A stretch of 64,000 bases of DNA from Blastocystis sp. Blastoise (taxonomy: Eukaryota > Sar > Bigyra > Opalinata > Blastocystidae): assembly GCA_039096225.1 (NCBI GenBank), contig JBBPEB010000014.1, positions 1,499,501 to 1,563,500 on the forward strand, read 5' to 3'. The notes beneath the pieces are model-generated. The model was given only the letters and a program-made list of their open reading frames with translations, was not told where the DNA came from and ran no database searches. The position numbers and the translations under genes were made by a program. Shown in pieces: positions 30,301 through 46,928 of this stretch (within the stretch, counting starts at the first letter, position 1; each line of letters begins with the position of its first letter).

Positions 30301-33300
30301 CATTCAAAAGAAGATGTGTTTTACCTGTAGATTTCAATCCAATTAAACTAGTTGTTCTATGCTCACAAATAGAACTAAATAATTCATTACATTTATCACA
30401 ACGAGTAGAAGGAACATAATTATCTAATATTGATAAATGTTTGCCTTTTGAAGTACAATAATCTTCAATTAATTGTTCTTTCTGTTCAAATGATAATTCA
30501 CACATTTCAGATATGAAATCTAAGCTAATATAATATTTCTTCTTATCAAAGAAATCAAATTGAGAATCGATGAATTGTTTCATATTTATATATAAATTCT
30601 TTTCATTTTCATCATTTATATTCTCAATTACACTTGTAGAAATATTATTAAAATAATCTTTTGGTTCTTTATATAAAGTACAACGCTTTTCATTAAGCAT
30701 ATCATCACTAATACATAAATGTATATATCGGTTATTAAGAGCAGGAGAGAAATGACTAAGATCATTAACAGAACAAGTAGCAAGAATACGGAATAATGGA
30801 TCTACAATAAGATCTCTATTACATTGTCGTTCATCAAAACGAACACTAATAGGCTCAATCTTATCATTACTATCATTTAATACAGGATATTCTACTTCTA
30901 ATAAATTATTTAATCTTTCAAAAGAATTAGAATTCATTAATCCTATATTTTGTATAACACATATATCACCTTCATCAGCAGCTTTTAATAATTCTGAATC
31001 TACCCATTGAGGTATATATTTATGACTATTAATATCTTCTTCTAATTTAGAAGAACCAATTAAATTTCCAGCTGTAATACCTTTAGAACAATATAAAGTT
31101 CTATATACACTAGAATAACGTAATTTAATATCATTATTATTGTTATTAATATTACCATATATTTGTTGACGATGATATAAGAATGCATATACATATTTAC
31201 GAGCAACATATTCATCAGAAGCACATACTATTACATGACTACCACTATTTAAAGCAATATCTAATTGTTTACCTATATATTGGAATACAATAAGATCTAA
31301 AGGTTCACCAGGATAATCTAAGTCTCTTTCAGCATCACTGAATCCATCTGAATTCTTTGATCTTGTAGATTGATCGATTTGAAGAAGTTGTTCCATTAAT
31401 TGTTTACGATTAAATCCTTGTGTATAATGAGTATTATATACTATTGGCCATATATCATCATAATCAATTCTTAATCTCATCATAGAAATAGCTCTATTAG
31501 CATCTCGAATTGTATAATACTTATTAATAATTCGTTTTCCAGTATCAAGAACAGCTTCATTATGTATTTGTAATAATTGACTTTCAAATTCATCATTTCC
31601 AATATTCTTTTTCTCAATAAACTGTTGAATTTCTTTTTGAGATATAGGAGGAAATACTTCTTCATTTAATACTCTGAAATAACCACGAATATCTGTATTT
31701 AAACTATCTCTTTTATATTCAGATCCAGCAGGATTTTGTGTAGCTATAATACGGAAATAAGGATTCATTTCTCTTATTTCATATTGTTCCATATTATCAA
31801 TAAAGATTTGTTTAGAATCTAAGAAAGATAAGATTGATTGAACAATAGATTGAGGAGCTAAAGACAATTCATCTAATAATAATATACCCCCATGAATAAA
31901 TGCTTCTGTAAAAGCACCAGATTTAAATACAAGAACATGATGTTTATTATTTGTTTGTAAAGTAATTTCACCAATTAAATCTTCAGGAGAAGAAGTTTGA
32001 GAGAAATTATAACGAATGACACGAATACCACTTCTTTTACTTACATATTCTACGCTATAAGTTTTACCACAAGATGTAGGTCCTTCAATTAATAATGGAA
32101 TATTATGTTGAATAGCTTGTTCAATATGAGAAACACGTTGTTCAGATTCAGGAGTTGAAATAAATGTATTCTTTCGATTCATAAGATTAATAGATCGATA
32201 AGGATGTATAGTATAAGAGTGATCTTTTATAATATAATTTAATGTATTCTCTATGGAATGAACAATCACATAATCAGCAGTAATTCTTAATAGACCTATT
32301 TCTTCTATAAATACACTTAATCCTTTATAATGAGGTTCTTTCTTTCCATCTTGATCACTAGTATAATGAACAGGATCGTTAGGACGAATACAGAAGAAAT
32401 TAATAGTTTGATTATCTAGATAATTCATATCTAATTCTATATTTTTAAGTAAAGGAAGATAGAAATAAACTTCATTTTCAGTTGATTGATAACTAAAATT
32501 AATATAATCACCAAGAGATAGTGTATCTAATCCATTATATAAAGCACAAGGAAGAGATAGAATAGAAGTACGTTTATCATTATTTTGAGTTGATGGTTCT
32601 TCATGTAATGTATGTAATATAAGGTTATTTGGAGTAATAAGTGCAGGAGATTGAGTATTTAAATCAAAAGCAAGATAGCAAGGTGCATAAGGGGTATATC
32701 CATAAGGAGAAGGATGATTTTCTTTAGTAGAGAAATACGAAGAAGGATCTGCAAGAGTATGAGGTATAGTATTATCTATATATATAGATATATAGTGAGT
32801 AATAATTTGAATAATGAAATTTATATTACATTAATTAATTATATATATATACGAAACTTATATTCTGGTTTTTCAAAGGATTCAAGATTAGATTCATCAT
32901 ATATTAATTTATTTCCATTAAACTATATAGATAATATATAATAAATATTTATAGAGAATAAATATACAGAGAAACGTTGTAGTTCTTCAGGAGTAGCATG
33001 ATCATTAATATATTTTTTATATAAATAAGTAAAGAATTGTAGATATTCTTGATTTTTCATATTCAGTTCTTCACAATTAATAGAAAAACTCTGTAATGAA
33101 ATAAGTTTAGTATAGAGTTCAGGAAGACTGAAAAACTCACATAATTCATCTTTATAACAAGATACTATATATAAAGATATATAAAGATATATAAAGATAT
33201 ATATACCTTGTAGACACATTTTAGAAGGAATAATAACTAAAGTATTATCTTTATAGGAACAAGTATATTCAAGTCTATTCACAGAACGATCTATATTTTA

Positions 33301-35402
33301 TATTTATTATATTTATTATATTTATTATATTTATTATATTTATATTTATTATATTTATTATATTTTATACCATCAATAATGATTTCTGTGACTGTAGAAA
33401 GATAATCCTGTTGAAATAATGAAATATCAGCAAAATGATTCGAAACATCAGGAAGATCAACTATATATATATAATGATAATGATAATAATAACAAAATAA
33501 TTACAGTAGAGACAAATATTGATATTATTCTTTATTAATTCAGAATATTCTTCATCTGATGATAGATTCCTATTATTCTCAAAAAACTTATCTTCAGAGA
33601 TACCTATAGAAATAAAAATATGGTTAAATATAACAATAATTGTATTTACTTTACAAATATCTATTTATTAAATAATAACTTATATATATACTACGTTTAA
33701 TGATAAACTTTTGATCACAAAAAACATCAGGAGCTTTATTTAACTATATATAAATAAAGAATATTAAATTATTTAGCTATATATATATATATATACATTA
33801 AGAACAGAAAAATATAATTCTTTAATTTGATCTTGCTTAATAGAATCAATATTTTCAGGAGTAAGTTCATTATTATTGTATAGAATATATATAGTATCAC
33901 CATATTGTTTCTATTATTTATATTAATCAAATAAACATTTTATATATATATACTTTTAAGAAATCTATGAATGTTTTATAATAATAATATTTTGTAAAAT
34001 TTTCGTATATAGTGATTTTACGAGTATTTAATTCATTAATATAAATAGTTTTAGGGGACTTTTTCTATATATATATATATAATACTATAAAAATATACAG
34101 ATAAATAATCAGTAATTTGTTGTTTTAAAGAATCAATATTGTTTCTATATATATATAGTATAGTATAATAAATAGAATTTTATATTATGTATATACTTAA
34201 CATCTTCTTCGAATTTATCTACTATATATATTATAGTATTAGTATTATTGAGAAGAATAAATAAAAAAGAAAACTTATAAATCAAATAGAAATATATATA
34301 TATATATATACAATTAACATGAAAACCAAGATTATTTAAATAAGTATTAAGATTATTATTCTTTATATAATCTATAATCTTATTCATAGAATATATTTTA
34401 TTTAATGTTTCTTGAATAGTCTCTTCACTATATTCTTGTAATAATAAATTCATTTCATTTTCTATAGTTTTCATATTATTGTTCATACATAATTTAATTA
34501 ATATTATTTCAAGACTCTCCTGGTTTTTCAAGCATTCTTTAACTATTTCAATTTTAGTATTTTCATTTTTATCCGAATTATCCACAGGAGATACTATATA
34601 TATTAATATATAAACAATAAGTTACTATTTATATATATATATTTACATTGAGAATCTTCAGAAGGATTCTTATTTGAAGAAGAAGGACTAGAATTATTCT
34701 ATATATATACTTATAATAGTATAGACACATTATACATAATAATTATAATATATATATTTATAATAGTATAGACACATTAAACATAATAATTATAATATAT
34801 ATATAACACTTTATTATTTTAAAGAAAATCTTTATATATATATACGTTAAATAATATAAAGAATTGTTGATAATATTTTGGAATATATTTAGAAGTAATG
34901 TTATCATAGTGAGCAATTTCTACATTAATAGTATATCCTGTTGCAAGAGATGTATTCTAAAGAAAACAAAATATAATAATAATATAAATGAAATACATAT
35001 CAATTCTATAAATAAATTAATATATACATTTGTATCATTTTCAGTTTGTTTTGAATTTAATTTCATTGAATAAAAATCTTTCATCTTTGGAAATTTCTCA
35101 AGAAAACTTTCTTCAGATATATCTAAGACAACACAAACATCATTGTTCATTTGCATTATTTTTTCAACACTAGAATCTTTGTTGATCACTTCTTGGTCTC
35201 CTTTATAAAGTGTATAACCAATATTATTGTCTTCATGTTTCCATTCCTATAATAAATATTATTATAATGTATATGAATGAATTACTATGCATCTGTGTAA
35301 GAATTCTGTAGCTGTTTCATTAAAATTTATTTCTCTCAATGCACATTTTCTTTTAATTATCTTATTATCACAAGAGAATCGATATCTCACTTGAACACTC
35401 AT
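18335..35402 (-). CDS. Giant midasin-like hexa-AAA+ protein with VWA-like and amidotransferase-like folds
   Basis: Sixteen exons close in frame to 5369 residues. Exon 1 starts at ATG 35402 (MSVQVRYRFSCDNK); exon 16 is 32775-18335. Walker A motifs: GPTSCGKT (about 787), GLKSTGKT (about 1371), GAPGIGKS (about 2035) and GPSPSGKT (about 2406). Degenerate copies near 1068 and 1670 sit between them, so six AAA+ units in order, as in midasin and dynein. A Walker B ILLLDEL follows the first. Coiled coils lie near 2820-2920, 3275-3345 and 3650-3700. C-terminal parts: VWA-like folds with eroded MIDAS motifs near 4205 (DVNVS), 4551 (DCKCSS) and possibly 5128, with a class I amidotransferase/ThuA-like segment near 4850-5080 (VVITCSPGDGVLGDPEHQG, later DGTARWISNAVIW). 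Midasin removes factors from pre-60S ribosomes, but the Asp/Glu-rich tail and intact MIDAS are absent, so this is probably a paralogue of unknown role. Confidence 0.85.
33299..33370 (-). repeat. 10-bp tandem repeat intron in the giant gene
   Basis: The intron 33289-33371 is almost entirely TATTATATTT-type units on the plus strand. The flanking exons, 33290 and upstream, and 33371 and downstream, join in phase. Confidence 0.75.
34711..34804 (-). repeat. 47-bp tandem duplication in an intron of the giant gene
   Basis: Bases 34711-34757 are repeated at 34758-34804 with one difference, inside the intron 34699-34845. The unit contains the non-repetitive core ATAGTATAGACACATTA, so it is a true segment duplication and not just an AT run. 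Confidence 0.9.
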
Positions 35403-36080
35403 TCATATAAATACTGTTTGGAAAAACTAAATAAGAAATCAGTATTTAAAAAAGAAATATCTAAGACAAACTAAAAGATAATGTGTCATAAACAGTCTTT
35501 TTTTTTCTTTTTTTAACGAGAAAGAATAAAAATGAAATTTATTTGGGAATTTATTGGAAACAACACACAAATCACTTCATTCCCTTTAAGAAAAACAGAA
35601 ATTTTTTAGAATTCTAGTAATTGATTATTCCCATTTTATAATTGATATATATAGAAATAGTATTTATTTTTTATGTATTTTATATCAAATAGCTATTATA
35701 CATTCATTCCTAACTCAATCTACTCTCAATACAGAACTCAATCACTTTGATTACAGATTATCTACTCTCTATATCCTAGATTTTATTTAACATCATAATA
35801 ATAAATATAAATCTATATATAGAATCATTTAATTCTTATTTTTATTCAAAACATATTTCAATTTTCTATTTTATTATATATGTTAGTCGTATTTATTTTA
35901 TTTATATATTAAAATTAATATAATAGCTTTTTATATTGATTCAAGAGAATAATTTAGAAAAATATAAATATAAAAATGATTTTAGAAAAAAAAAATTATT
36001 TATTAATATAGAACATGTATTTATTTGAAAAACAAACAGCAGAAACAAAACCAAATCAATTATCAATAATGATTATTTTG
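35403..36080. other. Intergenic region between giant gene and riboflavin kinase
   Basis: About 678 bases between two minus-strand genes: promoter side of the giant gene near 35403 and the 3' end of riboflavin kinase near 36080. T-runs occur near 35499-35515. No ORF, RNA gene or repeat that I can support. Confidence 0.55.
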
Positions 36081-36539
36081 TTATAGGAAGAATTTATCGT
36101 TTTTATAATGTAAAAAGGGTTCTTTAAGTAATAATTCATTACAAAGTCTGGCGTCTTCATGCATGGTTTGTTTTAATTCATTAAATGAAGCAAACTTATA
36201 CTCACTTCTATCGAATCCACATACAAGAACTCTTAATTCTTCATCATAAAAATCAAAATCAAAAGTATGTATTAAATACACTTCAATTGTAACATGCTCA
36301 TTATTGAATGAAGGATTATTACCAATATTAATAACAGAAGGATATACTTGTGTACGAAGTGATGTCCACCCAAAGTAAACACCGGTTTGGGGTTTTTCTG
36401 ATTTTTCAAGTAAAGAATCATAACTTAAATTGGCAGTAGGCATTTGAAGCATTGTGGATCCTCTTCGGAATCCATGAGCAACTATTCCTTTTACATAAAA
36501 CGGAGTAATTTCTTTCAATGAACGAACAAGACCACTCAT
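36081..36539 (-). CDS. RFK: Riboflavin kinase
   Basis: A single exon of 152 residues, the usual size for the monofunctional eukaryotic enzyme, ATG to TAA. It phosphorylates riboflavin with ATP to FMN. Seen: GIVAHGFRRGSTMLQMPTAN (the glycine-rich loop and PTAN motif, residues 18-37), TGVYFGWTSL, INIGNNPSFNN and EVYLIHTFDFDFYDEELRV. All are characteristic family blocks. There is no FAD synthetase domain, so flavin adenylylation must be encoded elsewhere. Intronless, unlike its neighbours. No targeting peptide is evident. Confidence 0.95.
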   Translation of the reverse strand: MSGLVRSLKEITPFYVKGIVAHGFRRGSTMLQMPTANLSYDSLLEKSEKPQTGVYFGWTSLRTQVYPSVINIGNNPSFNNEHVTIEVYLIHTFDFDFYDEELRVLVCGFDRSEYKFASFNELKQTMHEDARLCNELLLKEPFLHYKNDKFFL

Positions 36540-36884
36540 TTTTTGTATTTTGTTTAATATACAATTTTACAGGCGATTTGGATTTAAATTAATTAAACTA
36601 ATTAAATAGTTTAAATAATACTAAATGTATAAAAAATGAATAAAGTCAAAGTATTGAAAAAATATCAATTTTATTTAACCAGAAATAAAACGTTCTTTCT
36701 GCTTGAGAAATAAAAATAACCAAACAAAAAGAGAAATACAATTTACAACAGAAAAAATATTTTCACGAAAATTCAGTAAACATCTAACCAAATATTATTT
36801 TTTTTCGTGAATATATTAGTATTCATATAAATACAATCAATAAAAGCAATTTAATAATTTTATTGCAAATATTATACATCACAA
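36540..36884. other. Divergent intergenic region, riboflavin kinase / 36885 gene
   Basis: About 345 bases holding both promoters. A-rich and T-rich tracts only; no site could be supported by eye. Confidence 0.5.
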
Positions 36885-38079
36885 ATGAATGGGGATACAA
36901 ATGAAACATCTAGATTAACATCTCAACTTATAAAGTAATCCATTATTTAATGTTTGTAAAATATATATGTGTGATATAGGGCAGAATTAATTAAGAATAT
37001 AAAGCAGATATTGCCTAGAAAGTATAGTTCATTGTTAGTAAAATAAATTGTATATAGGATTATATTTGTTAAAGCAAAGACTGAGGATGGAGCTCATGCA
37101 CCATATTCCAAAGGAGATGATGTTCATGTTCCTAATTCAAGCACTTTAATGAATCCATTAGATATACATTCATTAGAAACGGATGTCGATTCAAAAGTTC
37201 GTATTCAAGATCAAGTTACAATGAAGCGTTACGTAGCTCCTGTAGGAGAAGAAAAAGAAAGTATAAATATAGAATTTATAATATATTTGAAAATATTTTT
37301 ATCAAATAAACAATATATAGAATTATCAAAACTATCTCGTTCTTGGTTAAATTCTAAAGAAAAATCGATTAATATTGGTATTTATAGTTTATAAAACTAG
37401 AATATATATTTATAATATATGTTAATTCTAAAAGTTAATATATATGTTTATGTATTCTATATAATTAGATGAAATAGATGAATTATTTAAACGTGAACAG
37501 ACAGCAAAGAATAATCTTTTTTCTTTAAAAAGAAAATCAAAATTAGTATATCTACTTTAATAATAATATATGTTGTTAGTTCTTTATTAGTAATTCTTGT
37601 CTATATTAATTCCCTTCTTATCTATTTATTATTATATAAATGAATATAAATATTATATATACAGGAATTATTAGAAGATAAAAGAAGAATGGAGAAAGAT
37701 AATGAGATAGATAATGAGATAGATAATGATATAGATAATGATTTAATTGATGATAATAATGAAAAAGATCATAATCATAAAGAAGATACTAATGATGAAA
37801 AAGATAATAATCATAAGAATATAAGAAAGCAATCGCTTCAAGAAGAACGAATTAGATATACTTCAAATGATAATAAATTAATTTCTAAGCCAATTACAAT
37901 CAATTCAAAATATCAAGTAAAAAATATTGTTAAAGATAAGAATAATAAAAAACAGAATTCGAATAGAAATAAGCAAGATAATAATAAACCTAAGGTTGAT
38001 ATGAATTCATTATGTATATTTCACATCCAATTATTAGAGTTTTATAGCATATCATATAAATAGAATAAGATATATATAT

Positions 38080-38110
<31 letters not shown>

Positions 38111-38546
38111 TATATAGTTGATGGTTGGGGAGATCAATCAAATGATTATGAAAAAGAAGCTGAAAAACGTCTGAAAACTGATTTAGATGCTTGGAAGAAA
38201 GATCGTGAACTTGATGAATGGAATCAACTATTAGATCAAGGCCGTGTATATATTACTTATATAATTAATATATTTTATGATCATACAATTCAATTTGTTT
38301 TACATTGCTATTTTTATGTATAATCAAGATACTTCTGCATTCTCTTTTTGATTATATTATATGTTATTATTATATATTATTATTATATGTTATTATTATA
38401 TGTTATTATTATATATATTATAGGAAAAGAAAGTTAAGAAACCAAAGTTTGAACATAAAGGAAAGAAGCAGAATAAATTTGAAACGATTCAACGACAAAA
38501 GATTAATAAACAGATGCAAAAATTTAATAACAAAGAAAAACAATAG
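36885..38546 (+). CDS. Charged, probably nuclear or nucleolar protein with USP36-like tail motif
   Basis: Eight exons close in frame to 342 residues: 36885-36934, 36980-37021, 37058-37260, 37321-37377, 37469-37545, 37665-38013, 38118-38245, 38424-38546. Start MNGDTNETSRL; stop TAG. The middle is Asp/Asn/Lys low complexity (NEIDNEIDNDIDND). The C-terminus reads DEWNQLLDQGREKKVKKPK, then NKFETIQRQK. It resembles the tail of the nucleolar deubiquitinase USP36 (DDWDEEFDRGKEKKIKK, then FNAFQKLQ) and similar tails in some ribosome-biogenesis factors. No ubiquitin-protease domain is present. The N-terminal part (DGAHAPYSKGDDVHVPNSST) is not recognised. A nucleolar role is inference from charge and this tail only. 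Confidence 0.7.
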
Positions 38547-38967
38547 AAATAACCATTTTGCTACTATTTCTTTTATACAACTCTTATTTAAATATGATTT
38601 TATTTATTACACACTACACACATATTTTTTGTTTGATTTCATTGGAGAGGTTAAAAGAATATTAATTCACTTGTTATCAATTCAAAATATTCGTTTATTT
38701 CTCATATTCTTTTGTATAAAAATATTGGATTGCATTCTAATTTTAATATGTTTATTCCAAAGCGTAGTCACGATTGGATGTCTAAAGACAATAATCGACA
38801 TAATTTTTCTTTATTCTTAATAAGTTCTATACCAATCTTTAGTTAGTCTTACTCAAAGAACCTTATATTATGTATTGCTGAAAAAGAAGCTACAACTGAA
38901 AAAAAAAACTATTTATGAAAAATCATAAGGAAATGAATAATTCAGTCTGAACTGAATTTTTCGAAAA
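38547..38967. other. Intergenic region upstream of HEL2
   Basis: About 421 bases between tandem plus-strand genes. If HEL2 starts at the second ATG (39052) the region is about 505 bases. An open stretch here looks like chance coding. No repeat or RNA gene seen. Confidence 0.5.
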
Positions 38968-43711
<4,744 letters not shown>

Positions 43712-44783
43712 TTGTCTTCTGTTTTTTTTTTTTGTTAAAATATATGTGTATTTTGTATACTATACTTGCTATTATGAGACTATTCAATTTTATTTTTGTT
43801 TTTGTTTTTGTTTCTTTTTTTTTTTTTTTTGTTTTTTGAGCTTTATAAGTATTCTGAATATAAATATATTATTCATTGACCCATTTTATTAAATTCTAGT
43901 ATATATATAAATCGTTTTAATACTTTTATATACTATTTTATTAATAGCTAATTCTATGAAATGACTTAATACGATATTTTTGTTAATTCAGTTGAAGATT
44001 ATCCTAAAAAGACTAATAAACTATTTTTTATTATTTTTATCATGATTATAAAGCAAGGTCTCAATTTAATTATCATAAATACTAATAAATATTATTAAAA
44101 CAACAAAAAACATTTGAATTCTCAACAAAAAAAATTATTTATTTTAGTATATTTCACTGATACCTCTTTTAGCATATATAATAGCAAAATAGATTAAAAT
44201 ATTATTTGGAAAAATGCGTTCATCACTAAGTTTTTTTGTATTTGATACTTTGTATTTTTAACTGGACAATGAATATACGCATTATATATTCATAAATAAC
44301 ACAAACAAATAAATTGTATAAATGATGTTGAAAACATAAAAACTCAAACCATTAATTTATCAAAAATCACAATTCTCCCTCAATATAATTCTTCAAAAGA
44401 TAACTCGCTTATCAAATCCTGATATCCAATGAATATACTCATTCTATAGATGCGTCATGACGACCTCTTCATTCCAAAAAAAATATGTGGTCAATCAATA
44501 GAGTGTTTGTTTCAATCTTGGGAATAAGTAGAGATTCCCCAAAAAAAGAGAATTATTCATAAACACAGAAATCATGGGAAAAACAGTCTTCTAACCTAAA
44601 TAAAAACGAATAAACATGAATAAAACAAAGGAAAACAACTAGCTTCACCCATCTCTGTATTTCTGGAAAATAATAAAAAACATACAAATCAATAGTTTCC
44701 AGAAAATCACTGTACATTCCTTTATTTGAAAACGAAACATATCAACCTATTAAATATATTTCTTATTGATAAACGCTTATAAA
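43712..44783. other. Long intergenic region upstream of the secreted-protein gene
   Basis: About 1072 bases, the longest gene-free stretch. It holds the HEL2 3' end (T-runs near 43811-43830) and the promoter of the next gene. No microsatellite of note and no conserved ORF. The TTG-led extension just before 44784 is not a plausible eukaryotic start. Confidence 0.6.
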
Positions 44784-46367
44784 ATGAAAGCTATATCTAT
44801 TTTATTAATTGCTTTATTCGCTTTATTAGCTAATTCTCAAGAAGCTACTATCATCAAACAAGGAGAAACTGCTCAATTTGCTACTTCTGCTACTACTGCT
44901 AGTTGCACTTTAAATGGTGTTGAAGTTACTGAAAAACTTGGTATAAGTAATGATGATGGTACTACTTTATCTATTACTTTCCCTATATCTTCTGAAATTC
45001 CTTTTTCTTGTACTATTGAAGGAACTGCCAGAACTGTTGTAGTTCTTCCTACTTGTGGTGACGGTTCTGTTCTTTATCAAACTTTGATGGATGAAGATCG
45101 TTGTCCAACAAATTTAGGAGGTAAATCCCAAGAACAAATCTGTGTTTATGATCCTATTCTCTTAAAAGCTCGTTATATTACTAGAAATTACAATTGCCAT
45201 TCTAGTGAAGGTATTAGTTCTGTTGAACAAGGACATGCCTATGTCCATGTAAGTGTTTCAATGGCTAAAACAGGTGATGTTAATGCTGTTGTAGATGCTA
45301 CTGATATGCCTTCTTGGATGAGAGATTTAATTACTGATGCTTTCCAACAAGTACTTCCTGTTCCTGTTAAGAATGTTTATATTGAAAGTCTTACTTATTC
45401 TAGTGAAACTAAATCTACTCTTCTTGATTTAGTTGTTGATACTGCTTTTGAATATGGTGAAGATATGTCTCTTGTTTTCCAAGAAACTTATAGAAATAAT
45501 ATCGTTGATGTTAAGGCTGAAGTTAATAGTTACTTAGCTGCTAGTTTACCTTCTTATTTTAGTGATATTACTTTAGATTGGAATGCTCTTAATGTTGAAA
45601 AGATGGGTAATCCTCAAGTTTGTTCAGAACTTCTTGAAGAAGGTGCTGATGTTGCTGGTGTTACCTTTGATGTTACTGATAGTACTGAAGACCAATCTGT
45701 AGAAACCACTGTTGATTCATTAACTTGGGCTGAAACACCTATTTGGTATTATGCTACTAATGATGTTCCTAGTGATATTACTAATGCTCATCCTTTTTAT
45801 GGTAAATTTACTCGTTATTGTAAGCCTTTATATTATGGTGCTGAATTCCAACCTACTAATGTACTTTCAGCTGTACAAACTGATATAGATGATGTTACTT
45901 CTATATTCTTTAAACTTCAATTTGAAAATATGGATCCTAGATCTGTTATTACTGAAACTAGATTAGCTTTATCTCGTGCTATTACTAGATATATTCTTAA
46001 TCAAGATGATACTATTCCTTATGAAACATTTGATGTATATGTTTATTATTTTGAAGGTGCTGAAAAGAAAGAAGCTAGTGAATTACTTTATAGAGATACT
46101 GTATTCTATGTACAAGTAAGAGTTCGTTCTGGTAGTACTACTCAACTTATGAATATTAAGAAAGATGTTGGTGCTGCTATTTGGGGTGAATGTGATGCTT
46201 ATGATACTTGTTCTATTACTAATCAAATTAATCGTCGTATTGTTACTTGGTTAACTGAATACTTCGGACCTGATTTTAATCCTATTGATAATAAGAAATG
46301 GGTACATATGTCTCTCTATGAAGATAAAATCTCTAAGAGTGCTAGTGCCAGAAGACTCAGAGCCTAA
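44784..46367 (+). CDS. Unrecognised secreted protein, intronless
   Basis: A single exon of 527 residues. The ATG at 44784 gives a clear signal peptide: MKAISILLIALFALLANSQ, with likely cleavage after Ala/Asn/Ser-Gln near residue 19. The mature chain has no second membrane span and about a dozen cysteines that could pair outside the cell. It looks folded rather than low-complexity; there is no Asn run. Segments such as GHAYVHVSVSMAKTGDVNAV and DTVFYVQVRVRSG could be two related beta-rich modules, but I do not recognise a family. It ends in a basic SASARRLRA tail after TAA-terminated reading. Codons are strongly restricted (GCT, GGT, ACT, GTT), which suggests high expression. No introns. Confidence 0.85.
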   Translation: MKAISILLIALFALLANSQEATIIKQGETAQFATSATTASCTLNGVEVTEKLGISNDDGTTLSITFPISSEIPFSCTIEGTARTVVVLPTCGDGSVLYQTLMDEDRCPTNLGGKSQEQICVYDPILLKARYITRNYNCHSSEGISSVEQGHAYVHVSVSMAKTGDVNAVVDATDMPSWMRDLITDAFQQVLPVPVKNVYIESLTYSSETKSTLLDLVVDTAFEYGEDMSLVFQETYRNNIVDVKAEVNSYLAASLPSYFSDITLDWNALNVEKMGNPQVCSELLEEGADVAGVTFDVTDSTEDQSVETTVDSLTWAETPIWYYATNDVPSDITNAHPFYGKFTRYCKPLYYGAEFQPTNVLSAVQTDIDDVTSIFFKLQFENMDPRSVITETRLALSRAITRYILNQDDTIPYETFDVYVYYFEGAEKKEASELLYRDTVFYVQVRVRSGSTTQLMNIKKDVGAAIWGECDAYDTCSITNQINRRIVTWLTEYFGPDFNPIDNKKWVHMSLYEDKISKSASARRLRA

Positions 46368-46928
46368 GTATATTAATATGTAAATATATATAAGCTATCT
46401 TTTGTCTTCTTTTCTTTTTTTCTTTTTTTTTTTTTTATTCTTGATAATATAGTTTACCAAAATATATATATATATTTCATATAAAATAATGTGAATATAT
46501 ATATATATTAATATTTTCGTTCTTATGTTTTTACTTGTCATCAGTTTGTAAATGTCTTCTCTTTTTTGTATATTTTTTTAATATACTTATTTTTTATCAT
46601 CTGTAGACATATTAGGTGTGTATATTTTTGAAACAGATTTTCATTTATATATATGTCTCTATAAGTCATTATTTCTATAGTATCATTTATACGTTTTGTT
46701 TAGATTTTCATATTTATTTATTTTTGTCTATGTATTTTAATTTTTTGCATATCAAGAATAATAGAAAGTATTGTTTTTTTATTTTAATTATTATTAATCA
46801 TTTGATTTCATATATAATAACAACGACAATACAGGAAATTCATAAAAGAATAAATTAAATGCTTTAAAAAACTAATAAATGATGAGACTAACACTTGTTT
46901 AGAAAGTGAAATAATTCTTATTTAGATA
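46368..46928. other. Convergent intergenic region
   Basis: About 561 bases between the TAA of the secreted-protein gene and the TAG of the formyltransferase gene. It contains pyrimidine-rich runs just after 46400 and TA runs. An open stretch on the plus strand is hydrophobic low complexity and is not supported as a gene. Confidence 0.55.

Noticed and set aside
32923-33282. Stand-alone small gene upstream of the giant protein
   Set aside because: It consists of exons 13 and 14 of the giant gene plus unspliced introns; phases match on both sides.
44766-44783. Six-residue N-terminal extension of the secreted protein
   Set aside because: It would start at TTG; the ATG at 44784 gives a textbook signal peptide.
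46616-46858. Hydrophobic 80-residue reading frame
   Set aside because: Low-complexity intergenic DNA between convergent genes; no family similarity and no intron structure.
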